Origin: Pithys albifrons albifrons
Taxonomy: Eukaryota; Chordata; Aves; Passeriformes; Thamnophilidae
Direction of reading: 5' to 3'
Assembly: GCF_047495875.1 (NCBI RefSeq)
Contig: NC_092463.1
Coordinates: 19,953,224-20,017,223, forward strand
Length of the DNA stretch: 64,000 nt
A program made the position numbers and the translations under genes. Shown piece by piece: positions 1-10,837 of this stretch; positions within the stretch are counted from its first letter, which is position 1; each line of letters starts with the position of its first letter. The notes under the pieces were generated by a model. That model ran no database searches, was not told the origin of the DNA, and saw nothing but the letters and a program-made list of their open reading frames with translations.

Positions 1-433
1 GCAATGCTAACTGCAATGTTGTCTTGAATATGTTATTATTTTCTGTCAGATCGAAATGTGCTATACAGAGTGACACCAGTAGCCATTTCACCCTACTGCT
101 TTCCCTAGCTTTGGAATGTGTCCCTTGATTCTCAGGTGCACAAATTGTCATTGAACGTCTTGGGTTGGAAGGTTCCAGCATCATAAACTGTAAAATGATT
201 GCAGAAAATTTGGTTATGGGCTACCTGCTCAGCACAATCTCTTTTTGGGAAGCACTTTTCCAATCTAAATAACCTGCAGTCATAAAAAAAGTAAATTCTG
301 AGAAAAGCAGATCTTATGGAACCTAAACACAGTTTCTTCCCAGACATAATAATAAAGCCAGTCATGCAGATTGTTACTTCATTGTCTTGTAGTTTTCTGT
401 TCAGCATTTCAAATTACATAACTTTTCTAAGAC
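1..433. other. Unique AT-rich sequence, no gene seen
   Basis: This left edge has no recognisable gene or repeat. Short open frames on both strands lack splice signals or family features. It may be intron of the gene whose end lies at 3716-5568. Confidence 0.4.
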
Positions 434-792
<359 letters not shown>

Positions 793-1286
793 TTTTAAGT
801 GTTAAAACCAGTTTTAAAACTTTGGAAGTCCCAGTTTCACTGGGCAGTATTTAAAAAGTCCTTTTCTCACAACTGTTAGCTCTTCCTGCATATCTCTATC
901 CCCATTTCTTTAATGACATCTCTGTGTGTTTCCTTACCAGTGATATAACCTGTCCAGAGTGAAATGAAACTTTACCCTTTAGCTGTTCATGCTTGTGCTG
1001 TGATGCAATTTGTAGTTGTCCATGTCATCAGTAAATTTTTCTATTATATAAACAAAGTATAGGAAAGACTTTGTTCTGCAACAAGTGTTTTCTAAGTATG
1101 AATTTGAGATCACTGCACTTATAAATGGTGAAACTATGAGAAAATTATAGACACTGTCCCAGTAGGGCATTAACAAAGTTATAATACTATCACACACTAC
1201 AAGCAATCTGAATGTGCCATGCATATTACAGGAAAAAAAAAGTGAACTTTTTAAAAAAGGTGTTTTAAAGATGTTTAAATAAATAA
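793..1286. other. Unique sequence, no gene seen
   Basis: AT-rich unique sequence between the CTTT array and the telomeric tract. No splice-bounded open frame or dispersed repeat was recognised. Confidence 0.4.
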
Positions 1287-1330
1287 AACCCTAACCCTAG
1301 CCCCTAACCCCTAACCCCTAACCCTAACCC
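1287..1330. repeat. Interstitial telomeric repeat tract
   Basis: The plus strand carries the C-rich telomere unit in tandem: CCCTAA, CCCTAG, three CCCCTAA units, CCCTAA and a final CCC. The vertebrate telomere repeat is TTAGGG/CCCTAA, so this is a short, slightly degenerate interstitial copy of about seven units. It is flanked by unique sequence on both sides and so is not a chromosome end. Such tracts are usually attributed to telomerase-mediated filling of breaks or to old fusions. The 7-base variant dominates the middle. Confidence 0.93.
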
Positions 1331-3715
1331 AATAAAATCTCAAAGTGATTCAGGATTGGTGCTGACTTTTCCATCTTTTTTCGAGATATGTTAGAGTACC
1401 ACATTTTCTAAACAAAATGCGAATCCTTTCTAAAGCAGAAGTAATGAGTACAGGTTGTAATGTGTACCAATAAGTGGGGATAAAGTTTTTGTGAGTTTAT
1501 ATGTGTGATAATTAGGAATATGTATCTTTCACCATAGATAAGCTGTCCATTTGTTGCTGCTCACTTATACTCATTTTCTGTGGTTTTCACACTCACATAT
1601 GTTTCTCTCATGTCTCTATGATACATAGCATTATTCTGACTGTTTTCTTTATTAATTTTGGCATAATAAGCAGATACTTCCAAATGAAGCTGATGCTCTT
1701 TATTTATACCCTCCACCTCTGTGATAATGATATCACCAAACTTATATTCAAGGTCTTTGCAAGGAGGGGATATTAGCCTGCTCCTCATATTTTCCTATTA
1801 TTTTAAATAATTATATAAAGTGTCTTTGGGTAGTGTGTTTTCTGGCACATGCATCGTGAAGTGAAGAATAAAATTACAATGTGTCAATGATTAGTGTTTG
1901 ACAATTCTGTAAGGCTCTAGTGTTTCACAATGAATCCTGTAATTTTATTCTAGAATGGCAAAAAGCAGCACAGTTGACTGACTTACTCCCTTGAAACAAT
2001 CACTGTAACATGTCTTGGTTGTGCAGCCACACATTAGGGTAGTAACAGCATTGTATGGTACATATCTACTTTTATTTATAGGTATAGATATTTCTTTCAT
2101 TTTAGTCATTCTTGGTTTATGTTCCAGAGGCTGCTTCAGTTGTTTTTGTCCTCAGTGTGATATAGTGATTCAGGCAGCAGATTTCTGAGGGTGCAGAACT
2201 CTTCTATTATTTCTGTGTACTGTAAGACTTCAACTTCTCTGTTAGCAGGAAGAGGGCTGGAACAAACCTTTGTTAAGACCTTTTGTTAATGGTCAAACTT
2301 AACCACTTGGAAATGTGATCAAAACAGACAGGAATGTGCTGGACATACACTTGCCAGCAGCTTGCTGTAGTATCCAGAATACACACTAGCAGATTAGGAA
2401 CAGCAGAAAAAATCTGCCATTTAGGCAAAGTTGAATAAATATGCCTTTATCTTTTTTTGTCCCTAAAAGTGTTGTGGAAGTGTACCTATATGCAAGCACA
2501 GGAGAGCACATAGCTTGCTTTACTGAAGTTTTTGATAACAAGAGAACCTCTCAGATTTTTTACACTGAGATCTTCTGCATCACACCAGATAGGCAAACAA
2601 TATTTTCAGGCTTGTATGTACAGCCAAAGTCCTACAGAAGCCTCAAGAGGTCTTCAAGGTTGACAGGATGAGATGCTCTGGTCAGATCGTATGTGCTTAC
2701 ATGAGAATTTTTATTCCATTACTCAAAACTTTCCTGAATCTATTCAGCTGCATAAATCATTACACTGAATTTATCGTTTAAGCTGATCAACATTCAGGAG
2801 GGTTTCCTGAGTAGCATCACTACCAAGTCCGTTGCCTACTTTCTGGGAAAGATTTTTTTCAGGAAATAGATAAAAACTATTTTAACAAGCAAGTCCAGAG
2901 CAAGCAAGTCCAGCATTTATCACAGCATGACTGGTGACATTTTGTTTGGAGAAGTCAGTGATGCTAGCAAACTTTAACTCCCACGTCATTATTGCTTCAT
3001 TTAATCTCCTCTTGGGGTGTTTGACTGCTATAAATTGGTGAGAATAACATCAGACCTTGCTGTCTTGATCAACAACAACTGTGTAATCCCATAAAGAGAC
3101 TGAAAATAGCTGTTGCTTTGCTGGCTGGCTCCTAAGTAGAGCAGGGGAATTTTATCAGAAGTTTCATTACAGTTGCCATACAAGTAGTTTAGGAAAGCAT
3201 GAAAGTATCTGCATTATTACTGCACAATTTCAGACTTTGTCTTAACAGAACCTGGTCATCTTTGATTGAGGTACAAAATGCTACTGATTTTAGGGAACAG
3301 ATTGTTTTTGAATCCTGTAGAAATATGTGACCATTTTTGTATCTGCAGCTTGTTGAAACTCTTCCCACCTCTTCCACTCACCATTTATAATTGACTTGAA
3401 GGCTTGTTTGTTACTCATTTGTCTGTAAGATAACCAGCTTTCCCCTTCACCATATTTTTTTCCTTTTATAAAAGCTTTTATAATACATGCATAAAAGCCA
3501 ATAGAGATACAACTGAAACACCTTTTTATCAAATTAATTTTGATGTTGGCATTTGACAAAGGCAAAACCCCTTGCGAGTCACTTCATAAATACCTATGAG
3601 TCTTTTCTACTCTTCTTAATACTTTTTGATTTGATTTGCTAACCTATGTACAATGAACTGAATACTAGTTCTGGTCCATATCTCTCCTGCTCATTAACTT
3701 TATTTGTTTTAATAG
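1331..3715. other. Unique sequence, probable intron upstream of exon 3716-3852
   Basis: No exon with both good splice sites and an open frame was found here on the plus strand. There is a strong-looking acceptor near 2157 (TTTTTGTCCTCAG), but the following sequence has stops in all three frames before the next donor. A small imperfect tandem duplication (AGCAAGTCCAG) lies near 2887-2909. If the gene at 3716 is real, this stretch is its intron. Confidence 0.35.
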
Positions 3716-3852
3716 AAAAAGACAACGGAGGTCCACTTTAATGTGTCTGAAACTACAATATATGGGACTAACATCAAAACTCCTCTCCAGCTACATGCAC
3801 TTTTGTTGATGTGCTTTTTCTTTTTCCTTTTAAGAAGAAGTCAGTTGCAAAG
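3716..3852 (+). CDS. Candidate penultimate exon of an unrecognised single-pass membrane protein
   Basis: This 137-base interval is bounded by an acceptor (TATTTGTTTTAATAG ending at 3715) and a near-consensus donor (AAAG then GTAAGA at 3853). Starting in phase 0 it is open for 45 codons and ends two bases into a codon. In order the peptide shows a polar stretch with an N-glycosylation sequon (NVS), a hydrophobic run of about 16 residues (LQLHALLLMCFFFFLL) and a basic stretch (RRSQLQ), as expected of a type I membrane protein crossing into the cytoplasm. An in-frame TAG lies just before the exon, so the frame opens at the acceptor. It continues without a shift into 5502-5568. Earlier exons are not in view. 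I do not recognise the family. The hydrophobic run is short for a membrane helix, and a chance open frame is the main alternative. Confidence 0.45.
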
Positions 3853-5501
3853 GTAAGATAAAATATATAAACTATCATGGTAGTTTTGGCTTTAGTTTCA
3901 GTTTAGGCCTTATTTAGGCCTCAGTTTTAGCAGGCCTCAAAGGTTGTGACATAGATTAGAACAGACAAACATCACCTGACTTAAGCAACCAAAGAGGTAT
4001 TTCATATCATCTGACATCATCAAGAAGTGTCAAGGGGTATGAAAAGAGAAAGGGGAGGAGTTTCTCTCTCTTTTGGTCTCTGCCTCAGACCCAGAAAGAC
4101 GTGCTGCTTTGACTTCTGAGATTAGGCCCTACTGCCAACTGCACTGTTGTTTATCTAGGGAGGTGAACATTTTCTTGTTAATTTCTCTTCTCTCTCACTG
4201 GGAGGCTTCTTGGGAAGAGTTTTTGGGAGATTTTCTGGGGTTTGGGTGGTTGGAATCTGTATTATTAACTCAGGCAACTCGGTGGAGGTGTTATTATTTC
4301 TTTTCACATTCATAAAAATGTATGTTATATCATATTCTGTTTTAAATTTTCTTTTCTTCTGTGTAAATATAAAAACCTTACCATTTCAAAGCTTTATTTC
4401 TAAGTTTTTTCTTTTCTTCACTCCCTTTCCCTGGGAGGGGACCCTTTGACTCTGTATTGGGCAGTTGGCATTTTGCCAGCTCAAACCATAAAACTATATA
4501 TAAACTTTAGTGCTCTGTAAGGTATCTTGGCTGTAGCTGCACTGACTTCTGCAAAGCTGTGGCTAGTTCCATAACTTGCTGTGCTTCACACCAAGTCCAA
4601 TAGTATTGCAATGAAATACACAAAACATTGCCTAAAACTTTTGATTGTGACTGTAGTTCTTGAATGAACAATGATAAATATGTGGGATGTGTTTGGAAGC
4701 ATATCTTTAAAATCGACTCAAGAAAGCCATTTCATTTTCTCCATCAAAGACTATCTCTACCAACAGAAAGAACAACCTCCAGAAGTGTTTTTTTGTGAGC
4801 CTGGAGGTTAAGCATGGAGCAGCAAAAAGCACTTGGCATGTCTTTAACTCCTAAATAGACACATTAAGCATACAAGATCTTAATTATAGAAATTGTGGCA
4901 AATAACTTATATAAGAAACCAGATCAAAGAGGTAAAAAATCTGTGAAGAATGTGACCAAAAGGTAGATTGCGTATCCTAGGTGTAAATCTCAGATAACAC
5001 TATTAAAACCAACATTGCAGGTATAAAGGTTCTCAGGCAACATGATCAGAGTCCATAACAGAACAGATACAAAGCACAAAATCTGGCCTTTCTGTGGAGC
5101 TTGGAAACTGAGTGTGGGAAGAGCAGAGAGGGACAACAGGAGTAGTTGGGGCAATTATATTAAAAAGCAGGATTTCATACTGCACATATTCTTATAACTT
5201 CTTATCGAGAAGTACATGAGAGGAGCAGGACAAAAATCCAAATACAGCTATGTTCCCTCCTAACCATGACCCAAGCACCCAATGTTTACTCTAGAGTTGT
5301 TGGGTAGGTGTGAGATTGGATTTTAGCTTGGAATTAGAACTTGAGCTCAAGTTAATGAGAATAAATAAAATCAAGTGCTTTTATTTTTTTATTTCACACT
5401 TGAATTTTTTTTTTACTCTTTCTTTATTAATAAGTGTTAAATACCAAAATGAAAACTAGCTCTACAACTGATTTAATATATTCTTTTCTCTCTCCATCCA
5501 G
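3853..5501 (+). other. Candidate intron, mostly occupied by a solo LTR and unique sequence
   Basis: The interval starts GTAAGA and ends with a pyrimidine-rich acceptor (TTCTTTTCTCTCTCCATCCAG). A good branch-point-like CTGAT lies at about 5469. It contains the solo LTR at 3876-4492, beginning only 23 bases after the donor. The remaining 1 kb is unique AT-rich sequence with no other feature seen. Confidence 0.4.
3876..4492 (+). mobile_element. Solo LTR of an avian endogenous retrovirus, with 5-bp target-site duplication
   Basis: The left part matches 44547-44770 over more than 200 bases, including identical blocks such as GACTTAAGCAACCAAAGA and ATCTGACATCATCAAGAAG, so it is a dispersed repeat. 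The direct repeat ACTAT flanks it at 3871-3875 and 4493-4497, the size typical of many retroviral insertions. The expected terminal TG is decayed to CA at the left. A degenerate TATA box (TATGAAAAGAG) lies near 4038; the second copy has TATAAAAAG at the same place. No internal retroviral coding is attached, so it is a solo LTR. The family name was not determined. Confidence 0.75.
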
Positions 5502-5568
5502 GAAGGAGGAGGAGCAGGAAGACACCAGCATTCATGTTATGGAGGATGAAAGCAATTATAATGCATGA
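5502..5568 (+). CDS. Candidate terminal coding exon, acidic cytoplasmic tail with stop codon
   Basis: It follows a strong acceptor (branch-like CTGAT, then an unbroken pyrimidine run ending CCATCCAG). The first G completes the AGG arginine codon begun at 3851. The next 21 codons are open to a TGA at 5566-5568. The tail is acidic and polar (KEEEQEDTS, then MEDESNYNA at the C-terminus), which fits the cytoplasmic end of the membrane protein encoded at 3716-3852. Base composition rises visibly in G and C from the acceptor to the stop and falls again after it, as expected of a coding exon in AT-rich DNA. The family is not recognised. The joined frame supports a real gene, but there is no homology evidence. 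Confidence 0.45.
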
Positions 5569-5991
5569 TGTAGGAGGAAGAAAATTATGGGGAAATTATC
5601 TATACCAGTTCGGTGACAATTACCTTCATAGATTATAAAAGAATAACTGAAAATATATATGTAAATTACCTGAATTTTCTATTGGAGTTTTCCCCTGCTC
5701 TCTATATTGTGAAAAATCAGTGACATATTGTAAATTAAGGAAAATTATAAAAATTAAAATCAATATATTTTATTTTAAATTATTTATGATGCCAGAAAGA
5801 TGTATAAATGGTTGATTTGTATGTGTATTCAATTTTTTTGCAAAATATACACCTGATAATTAATTACTTAATGTACTACTGAAAGGGAATTTATTTTGGT
5901 AACAGTACAGTTTGGAGTGATGAAGATAAAGCTAAATAATTGCATCCGAATTATATTTTTTTAATTGTCTCCAACAGCCTATTCTATTAAA
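5569..5991 (+). other. Possible 3' untranslated region with candidate poly(A) signals
   Basis: If the exon at 5502 is real, its 3' UTR follows. ATTAAA variants of the polyadenylation signal lie at 5753-5758 and 5986-5991, the second followed by a T/G-rich stretch (CTTTTGTGT). No AATAAA occurs before 7583. The transcript end cannot be fixed from sequence alone. Confidence 0.3.
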
Positions 5992-8385
5992 CTTTTGTGT
6001 AGAGGAAAGATAACCCAGCTAGTCATGTACTTGGTGGCTATGTAGAGTAATTTTCTACTGTATGCTTAGATGTCAGAGTTTAGATAAGTTCCAGTAAAAC
6101 CATTTATTTAATGTACTGTTCAAGACAAATAAGAAGAAAATTAATTTTTCCTTTTTCTGTATTTGTTTTATTTTTCACACCAATATGATTTGAGTTATTT
6201 CACAGGAAGCTTAACAATTATGGAAATTCATTTGGTGTACCTGGAAGAAAGGAAAGAGAGAGATGAAAGGTGTGATTTTTCACTATAATCTGATCTTCAA
6301 AAATGATGGTCATAAAGGGTGTCTAGTTAACAACTTTTGAACTCATTTTCAGTTACACTGATATAAATCAGGAGCAACTGTTTCTCTTTCAACTAAGACA
6401 ATAGCTTAAAAAGAAAATTCATGAGTTCTGAGTAGAAGCTTAGGGCTTTGTTGTTCTCCCGATTTTCATCCAACTGCTTAACAAGATAAAATTTTCATTC
6501 TCTATTTTGCTCATTTGGCTTTTGTTTCTTTGTATGTTTGGGGCAGTTGGTTGGGGGCTTTAGCTCTATATTCCTGCTGCATTCCATGTATACAACCACT
6601 GTGTTACTTTGGGCAAAGGTTTTCTTGAAGTTTAGTCAGACCTAGATTCCTGACTGACACCTGCAGAAGTTACTGTTGACATAATATTACTTCTTTTTTG
6701 TCTCTTTCTCACTTGTTATGCTGTAATTCCTGCTAATAACTGCACTAATACACAACAAGTTAATTTTCCCACTGATAAGAAAAGTGACATCAGAGTTAAT
6801 CTTCTGCCCTAAGGGTATAGTTGGTGATTGGTTACTGCTTTATATTGGCTCTGAATATCTGTCTTGGAACAGGAGTTTGCACCTGTTCATGGAGACAAGA
6901 TGGAGTAGGCACTGGTATATTGCATGCAGATGCAGGTGTTTCATATTGTTTCCTTTTCTCATTCTTCCCTCTCTATATTTTTCCCCTCTTCATCACTGGT
7001 AGCAATAATCTGACTCCGCATTTAGCAGCATGTCTTGCAAGAGTTCACAGACTTCTTGGAGAAAGGTACTGCATTCACTACAAAGCTTTTCTTCTTTCGG
7101 GCAATCCCTACTAATTTCAACAGAATTTCAATAGTCCCTGTAGTCTCCATAGAAACCTGGAAGAAAGCAAGTTCTGATCAGATAATGCTATGCAAAACTA
7201 AGCACTGCATTTTCCCCACTTTCCCTCTAAACTTGTTTTGGGTAGCCTGCAGCAGCAAACATGTTTGTCCTGTCTGGAACCATTACTCTTTCTAAATGAA
7301 CCACACTGGAAAGTATTTTGAGATCATGTCTCAATGAGCTCTACGGTTGTTCCTGAAGCTATTCTCCTTTGGATGAAAATATAAAATACTTCAATGGAAT
7401 AGTAAACACTTGTATGATTTCCTCTGTTTCTTTATTATATTGAAGTTTCCTGAAGCCAGGTCAGAACATTTAGCTTCCTTTAAAGTTTCTCTGCAGTACT
7501 TCCTTCTTTCTTTCCTAAATCATAACATTTTGCAACTCAGAGAATGTTCCCAAGATACACTTGGTTTTGTTCTTTTCCTTTTGGAATAAATGAAAACATT
7601 ATTAGATAATTTACTCTTTAGTTATCACCATGGAGAGTCAGATTTTATCAATAACTTGTTTTGGATGATCGGCATCTATCAATTAAGGTTTTATTTAGCA
7701 AAAGGGAATTTAAACTACCATGGTGTTACACACAAGGGTTTCTCTAGACATTTAGATCAGATTTTATTACTGCATGGATGCAAATGTAGCAAGTCTGTAA
7801 TTGTATCTCAGCCACAGAACTTCCATGAGGCAGGTATAGATACTAGCAAGAATTTTTCAATACTGAACACAGTGAACAACCTGCAATACAGACACAGCCT
7901 GCAAATGTTTGTGTTAATAAATCATCAAAGGTGGGTTCCAACCCTTTTTAAAGAGAAATTTCAAAAGGGTCATCTGGCATTTGTTTCTGCATCTGATTTT
8001 TAATGGGATGTACAGAATACAAATAAACTTCACCTAAAGGAAGAAAAGTGAGTATGATCTAAAACCAGTACTAGACTAATTAAGTAGGAGATTTAGCAGC
8101 AACAACAGTAACAAAATACGATGAAAATACAAATCAAGTCTTTTGTCTGTGAAATCAGTGACTTATGACCCCAGAAACTGAGGCTCTGCCAGAATTCAAG
8201 AAAAATGTCTACATTATAGATTGTAGAGAGGAACCTTTAGTTATGTCCATTACATATTTGATCTTTTAGCAATAAGATTCATTGTCTTTAATATGTCGTA
8301 TTATGGTTATGAAATGTGTCAAGGACATGTTTGCTCCCTATGCTAGGCTGCAAGTTCATAAGGAAAAAGATTTATTTAAATTCTC
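5992..8385. other. Unique AT-rich intergenic sequence
   Basis: No dispersed repeat or splice-bounded exon was recognised. The 137-codon open frame at 7590-8003 is among the longest non-repeat frames in the window. It is rich in His, Trp, Cys and Phe, has no recognisable motif, and lacks both a signal sequence and splice context, so I do not call it a gene. Confidence 0.4.
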
Positions 8386-8884
8386 TGTGATGGTTTGACC
8401 TCAGTCGGCAGCCAAAGACCTACCCTATGTCTTGACAGGCTGGAAGGGCACACCCATGTGGGCACAGTCCTTCCCAAGTCTTCGTTCGCGAAGCCAAGCC
8501 ACACACACCATGAAATGAAGTGAAAACAGAAGGAAGGCCAGAATACTCACGATAAAGACAGTTTTATATACAGAAGGCAAAAACTGTGCATGCTAGCAAA
8601 TAAAAAAGAGGGATTAATTCACTACTTCTCACTGGCAGGAAGATGTCCATTTGTTTCCAGAAAACAGGGTCTCACCATGCATAACAATTTTTGGGAATGC
8701 AAATACCACATCCATGAATATCCCTCTTTCCCTCTCTTTTCTCTAAACTGTTCTTGCTAAGTATGACATCACACAGTATGAAATATCACTTTGGTCACTC
8801 TGGGACTGCTGTCCCACCCCCACCTATATACTTTCAAATATAGTTCCTTCAGTCTGCTTGCAGAAAGACCATTACGGCTCTTGC
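8386..8884 (-). mobile_element. ERV LTR fragment, minus orientation
   Basis: The left end reads TGTGATGGTTTGACC, which on the minus strand is a terminus ending in CA. The stretch near 8762-8820 (TATGACATCACACAGTATG, then a TCACTTTGGTCA block) resembles the promoter-side region of the LTR at 38250-38865 (near 38619-38660). That places both in the avian ERVL-like LTR group. The direct repeat TTCTC flanks at 8381-8385 and 8885-8889, but the right terminus lacks a clean TG, so that boundary is tentative. A short hairpin (CTTCG, TTCG loop, CGAAG) lies at 8480-8493 in a module shared with the element at 18.8 kb. No coding is attached. Confidence 0.6.
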
Positions 8885-9131
8885 TTCTCTGGATTTAGAA
8901 TAGATATTTAACAATTAAGAAAAATTTATTCATGAATTATTTTATTCCAGTTGATTTTTTTTCTCTAAGTATACTCTCTTTATCAATTTCCCTGACTCCC
9001 ACGCACTCCTTTCATCTGGCTTCTTTTCAAATATTGAATACTCTTATGGAAGCTCTGATTGAGACAAAAAAAGTTGTACAGGGATATACAGATATTGGAC
9101 TCTGTTTGAAGGAAGTCTGAAAAACACGTAC

Positions 9132-9221
9132 CTGATGTGTGGAGTGAGAGATGGAGCTCCATTTCTGTCCCTGTCCTGAAGCTCAGGAGAGCTTGGAGAA
9201 TATTGTACATTGATGAGCACA
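9132..9221 (-). other. Exon-like interval, 90 bases, low confidence
   Basis: On the minus strand an acceptor (GCTGACTTCTGTTAG) precedes position 9221 and a near-consensus donor (CATCAG then GTACGTG) follows 9132. The interval is 90 bases and open in two of three frames. One frame reads VLINVQYSPSSPELQDRDRN followed by GAPSLTPHI, the other a hydrophobic-polar mix. It is richer in G and C than its flanks. No partner exon was found nearby and no family is recognised. A chance pairing of splice-like sites is quite possible. Confidence 0.15.
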
Positions 9222-10775
9222 CTAACAGAAGTCAGCATTTGCAGGTACAGGATAGTATATAGACCAGTGTTTACTGAGCACAGCCCTTGATTTCTCCTTT
9301 CTCTTATACTGTTATATTTTTCTAATAGTCATATTGAGAAATATAGAACCTTAGCATGGCATATAAACAGTATTAACCCTAAGCTATTGTTAATTTTAGA
9401 TTTTATTTCTTATTGACACTCAGTTTAGTTTAATATACCTCTAGCATTAGATTTGTAGAGGCCACTAGATAAAAGATCAATTTACAGAAAGCATCATCAG
9501 CTGTTTGAAGGACAGGTGCTCATCTTCTGAGAGCTATTTCTTACACAGCCGAGTAGTGGCTACTGAACTGCTAACATTTCATATGAACACAAGTAGACAT
9601 TTCAAGAATTATTCATTATCTCTTCTACTTGGAATTGGATAAACTTGCATTAATAAAACATGTGTTTTTTCACCTTTCTGTCTAACAGCCCAAGCACAGA
9701 TCTAACATCTTCCATAGAGGAAAAAAGAGCACTATAATTTAAAGGAGATTGACATGGAAACATGTGGAATTGCTGTTAGTGCCTGTAAGTAATGTAATGT
9801 TCAGCACCACCAGATATCAGCCTATGAAACAGACCTCTTTTTGTTGTTGTTTTTATTGTTGTTTGTTGCTGTGTGAACTAAGTTCCGAAAGAAAACCAAA
9901 ACAAAACAAATCAGCAGCTCCTACAGAAAAAAAAATACTTTAGAACTTGCAAAATTTGCCAGGTCATTAATGAAAACTGAAAAGTCTAGGAATCAAAATC
10001 TGATGCCTCACAAATAAGATTGCCTGTGTAGTCTTTAACATGACTTCTATATACATATTTCTTCTTAACAGCTGTTGGCTATATTGGTTTGTCCTTAGTG
10101 TTAAATGGATGAAGCCTTTATTTTGCATGATTATTCAACACATTCAGAGGAGAAGATTATTTATTTTCTACTTTCTACAAGCACTTCACAGAAATTAATT
10201 TCTGTCTACAATACTCCTTTTATTACTCTCTTTTTATGAATTGCGGGGCAGAGCATTTTGACATCCTACTTCATTTATGAGCGTTGTGAATTTTACTCTC
10301 TTTCCGTATGCATTAGTACCAGATGTGTTCAAAAGATGCATCCCCACAATTTAACTTACATGAATGCTGAACTTGTGAAACCCAGAAACAACAAATACAT
10401 AGTTGACGACTCTCCCTATAAAGTTTTTATTTTAAAAATGTAGCAGTTGTTTAGCATGAAAAAGAAGTCCTTAGCAGAACCAGGCATTCCCTTGCTTTAT
10501 TCAAAATTTTATTTCCTTCACTGGTCACTATATACTGTTTTCTAACCTGTTATAAGTAAGATCCAAGTACTACAGCAGCAGTCTACTTTACTGCATGAAC
10601 TGGCTCATTTCTTAAGGCTGCTAAACACAAAAATATTTTCAAAAGTTAACTATTTAGTCCACTCTTCCTCTCAAGCAACCTTCATCCATTAAATTTCTCT
10701 GTACACTACCATATGTGATGGAGATCTGCTCTGCCTGGCAGTGTGCCCTTTCTGTCATTGATCCTTCTTTGCTAG

Positions 10776-10837
10776 TCCCTTGGAGTAACTGATATAGCAG
10801 ATTATGCAACTGGTTCTGGCAAAGCTTGCAAGGAATG
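10776..10837 (+). other. Exon-like interval, 62 bases, low confidence
   Basis: A strong plus-strand acceptor (TTGATCCTTCTTTGCTAG) precedes it, and a donor (GGAATG then GTAAGA) follows. The frame starting at its first base is open (SLGVTDIADYATGSGKACKE) and leaves two bases for the next exon. A 103-codon minus-strand frame at 10654-10965 overlaps it, and only one of the two could be coding. No adjoining exon was found and no family is recognised. Confidence 0.15.

Noticed and set aside
7590..8003. 137-codon plus-strand open frame
   Set aside because: It has no family features and high His, Trp, Cys and Phe content. A donor-like GTGAGT follows 43 bases after the stop but does not help. Chance is the simplest reading.
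9679..9784. Interval between a strong acceptor (CTTTCTGTCTAACAG) and a donor (CCT then GTAAGT)
   Set aside because: Stops occur in all three frames. It could be a non-coding exon, but there is no second exon to support it.
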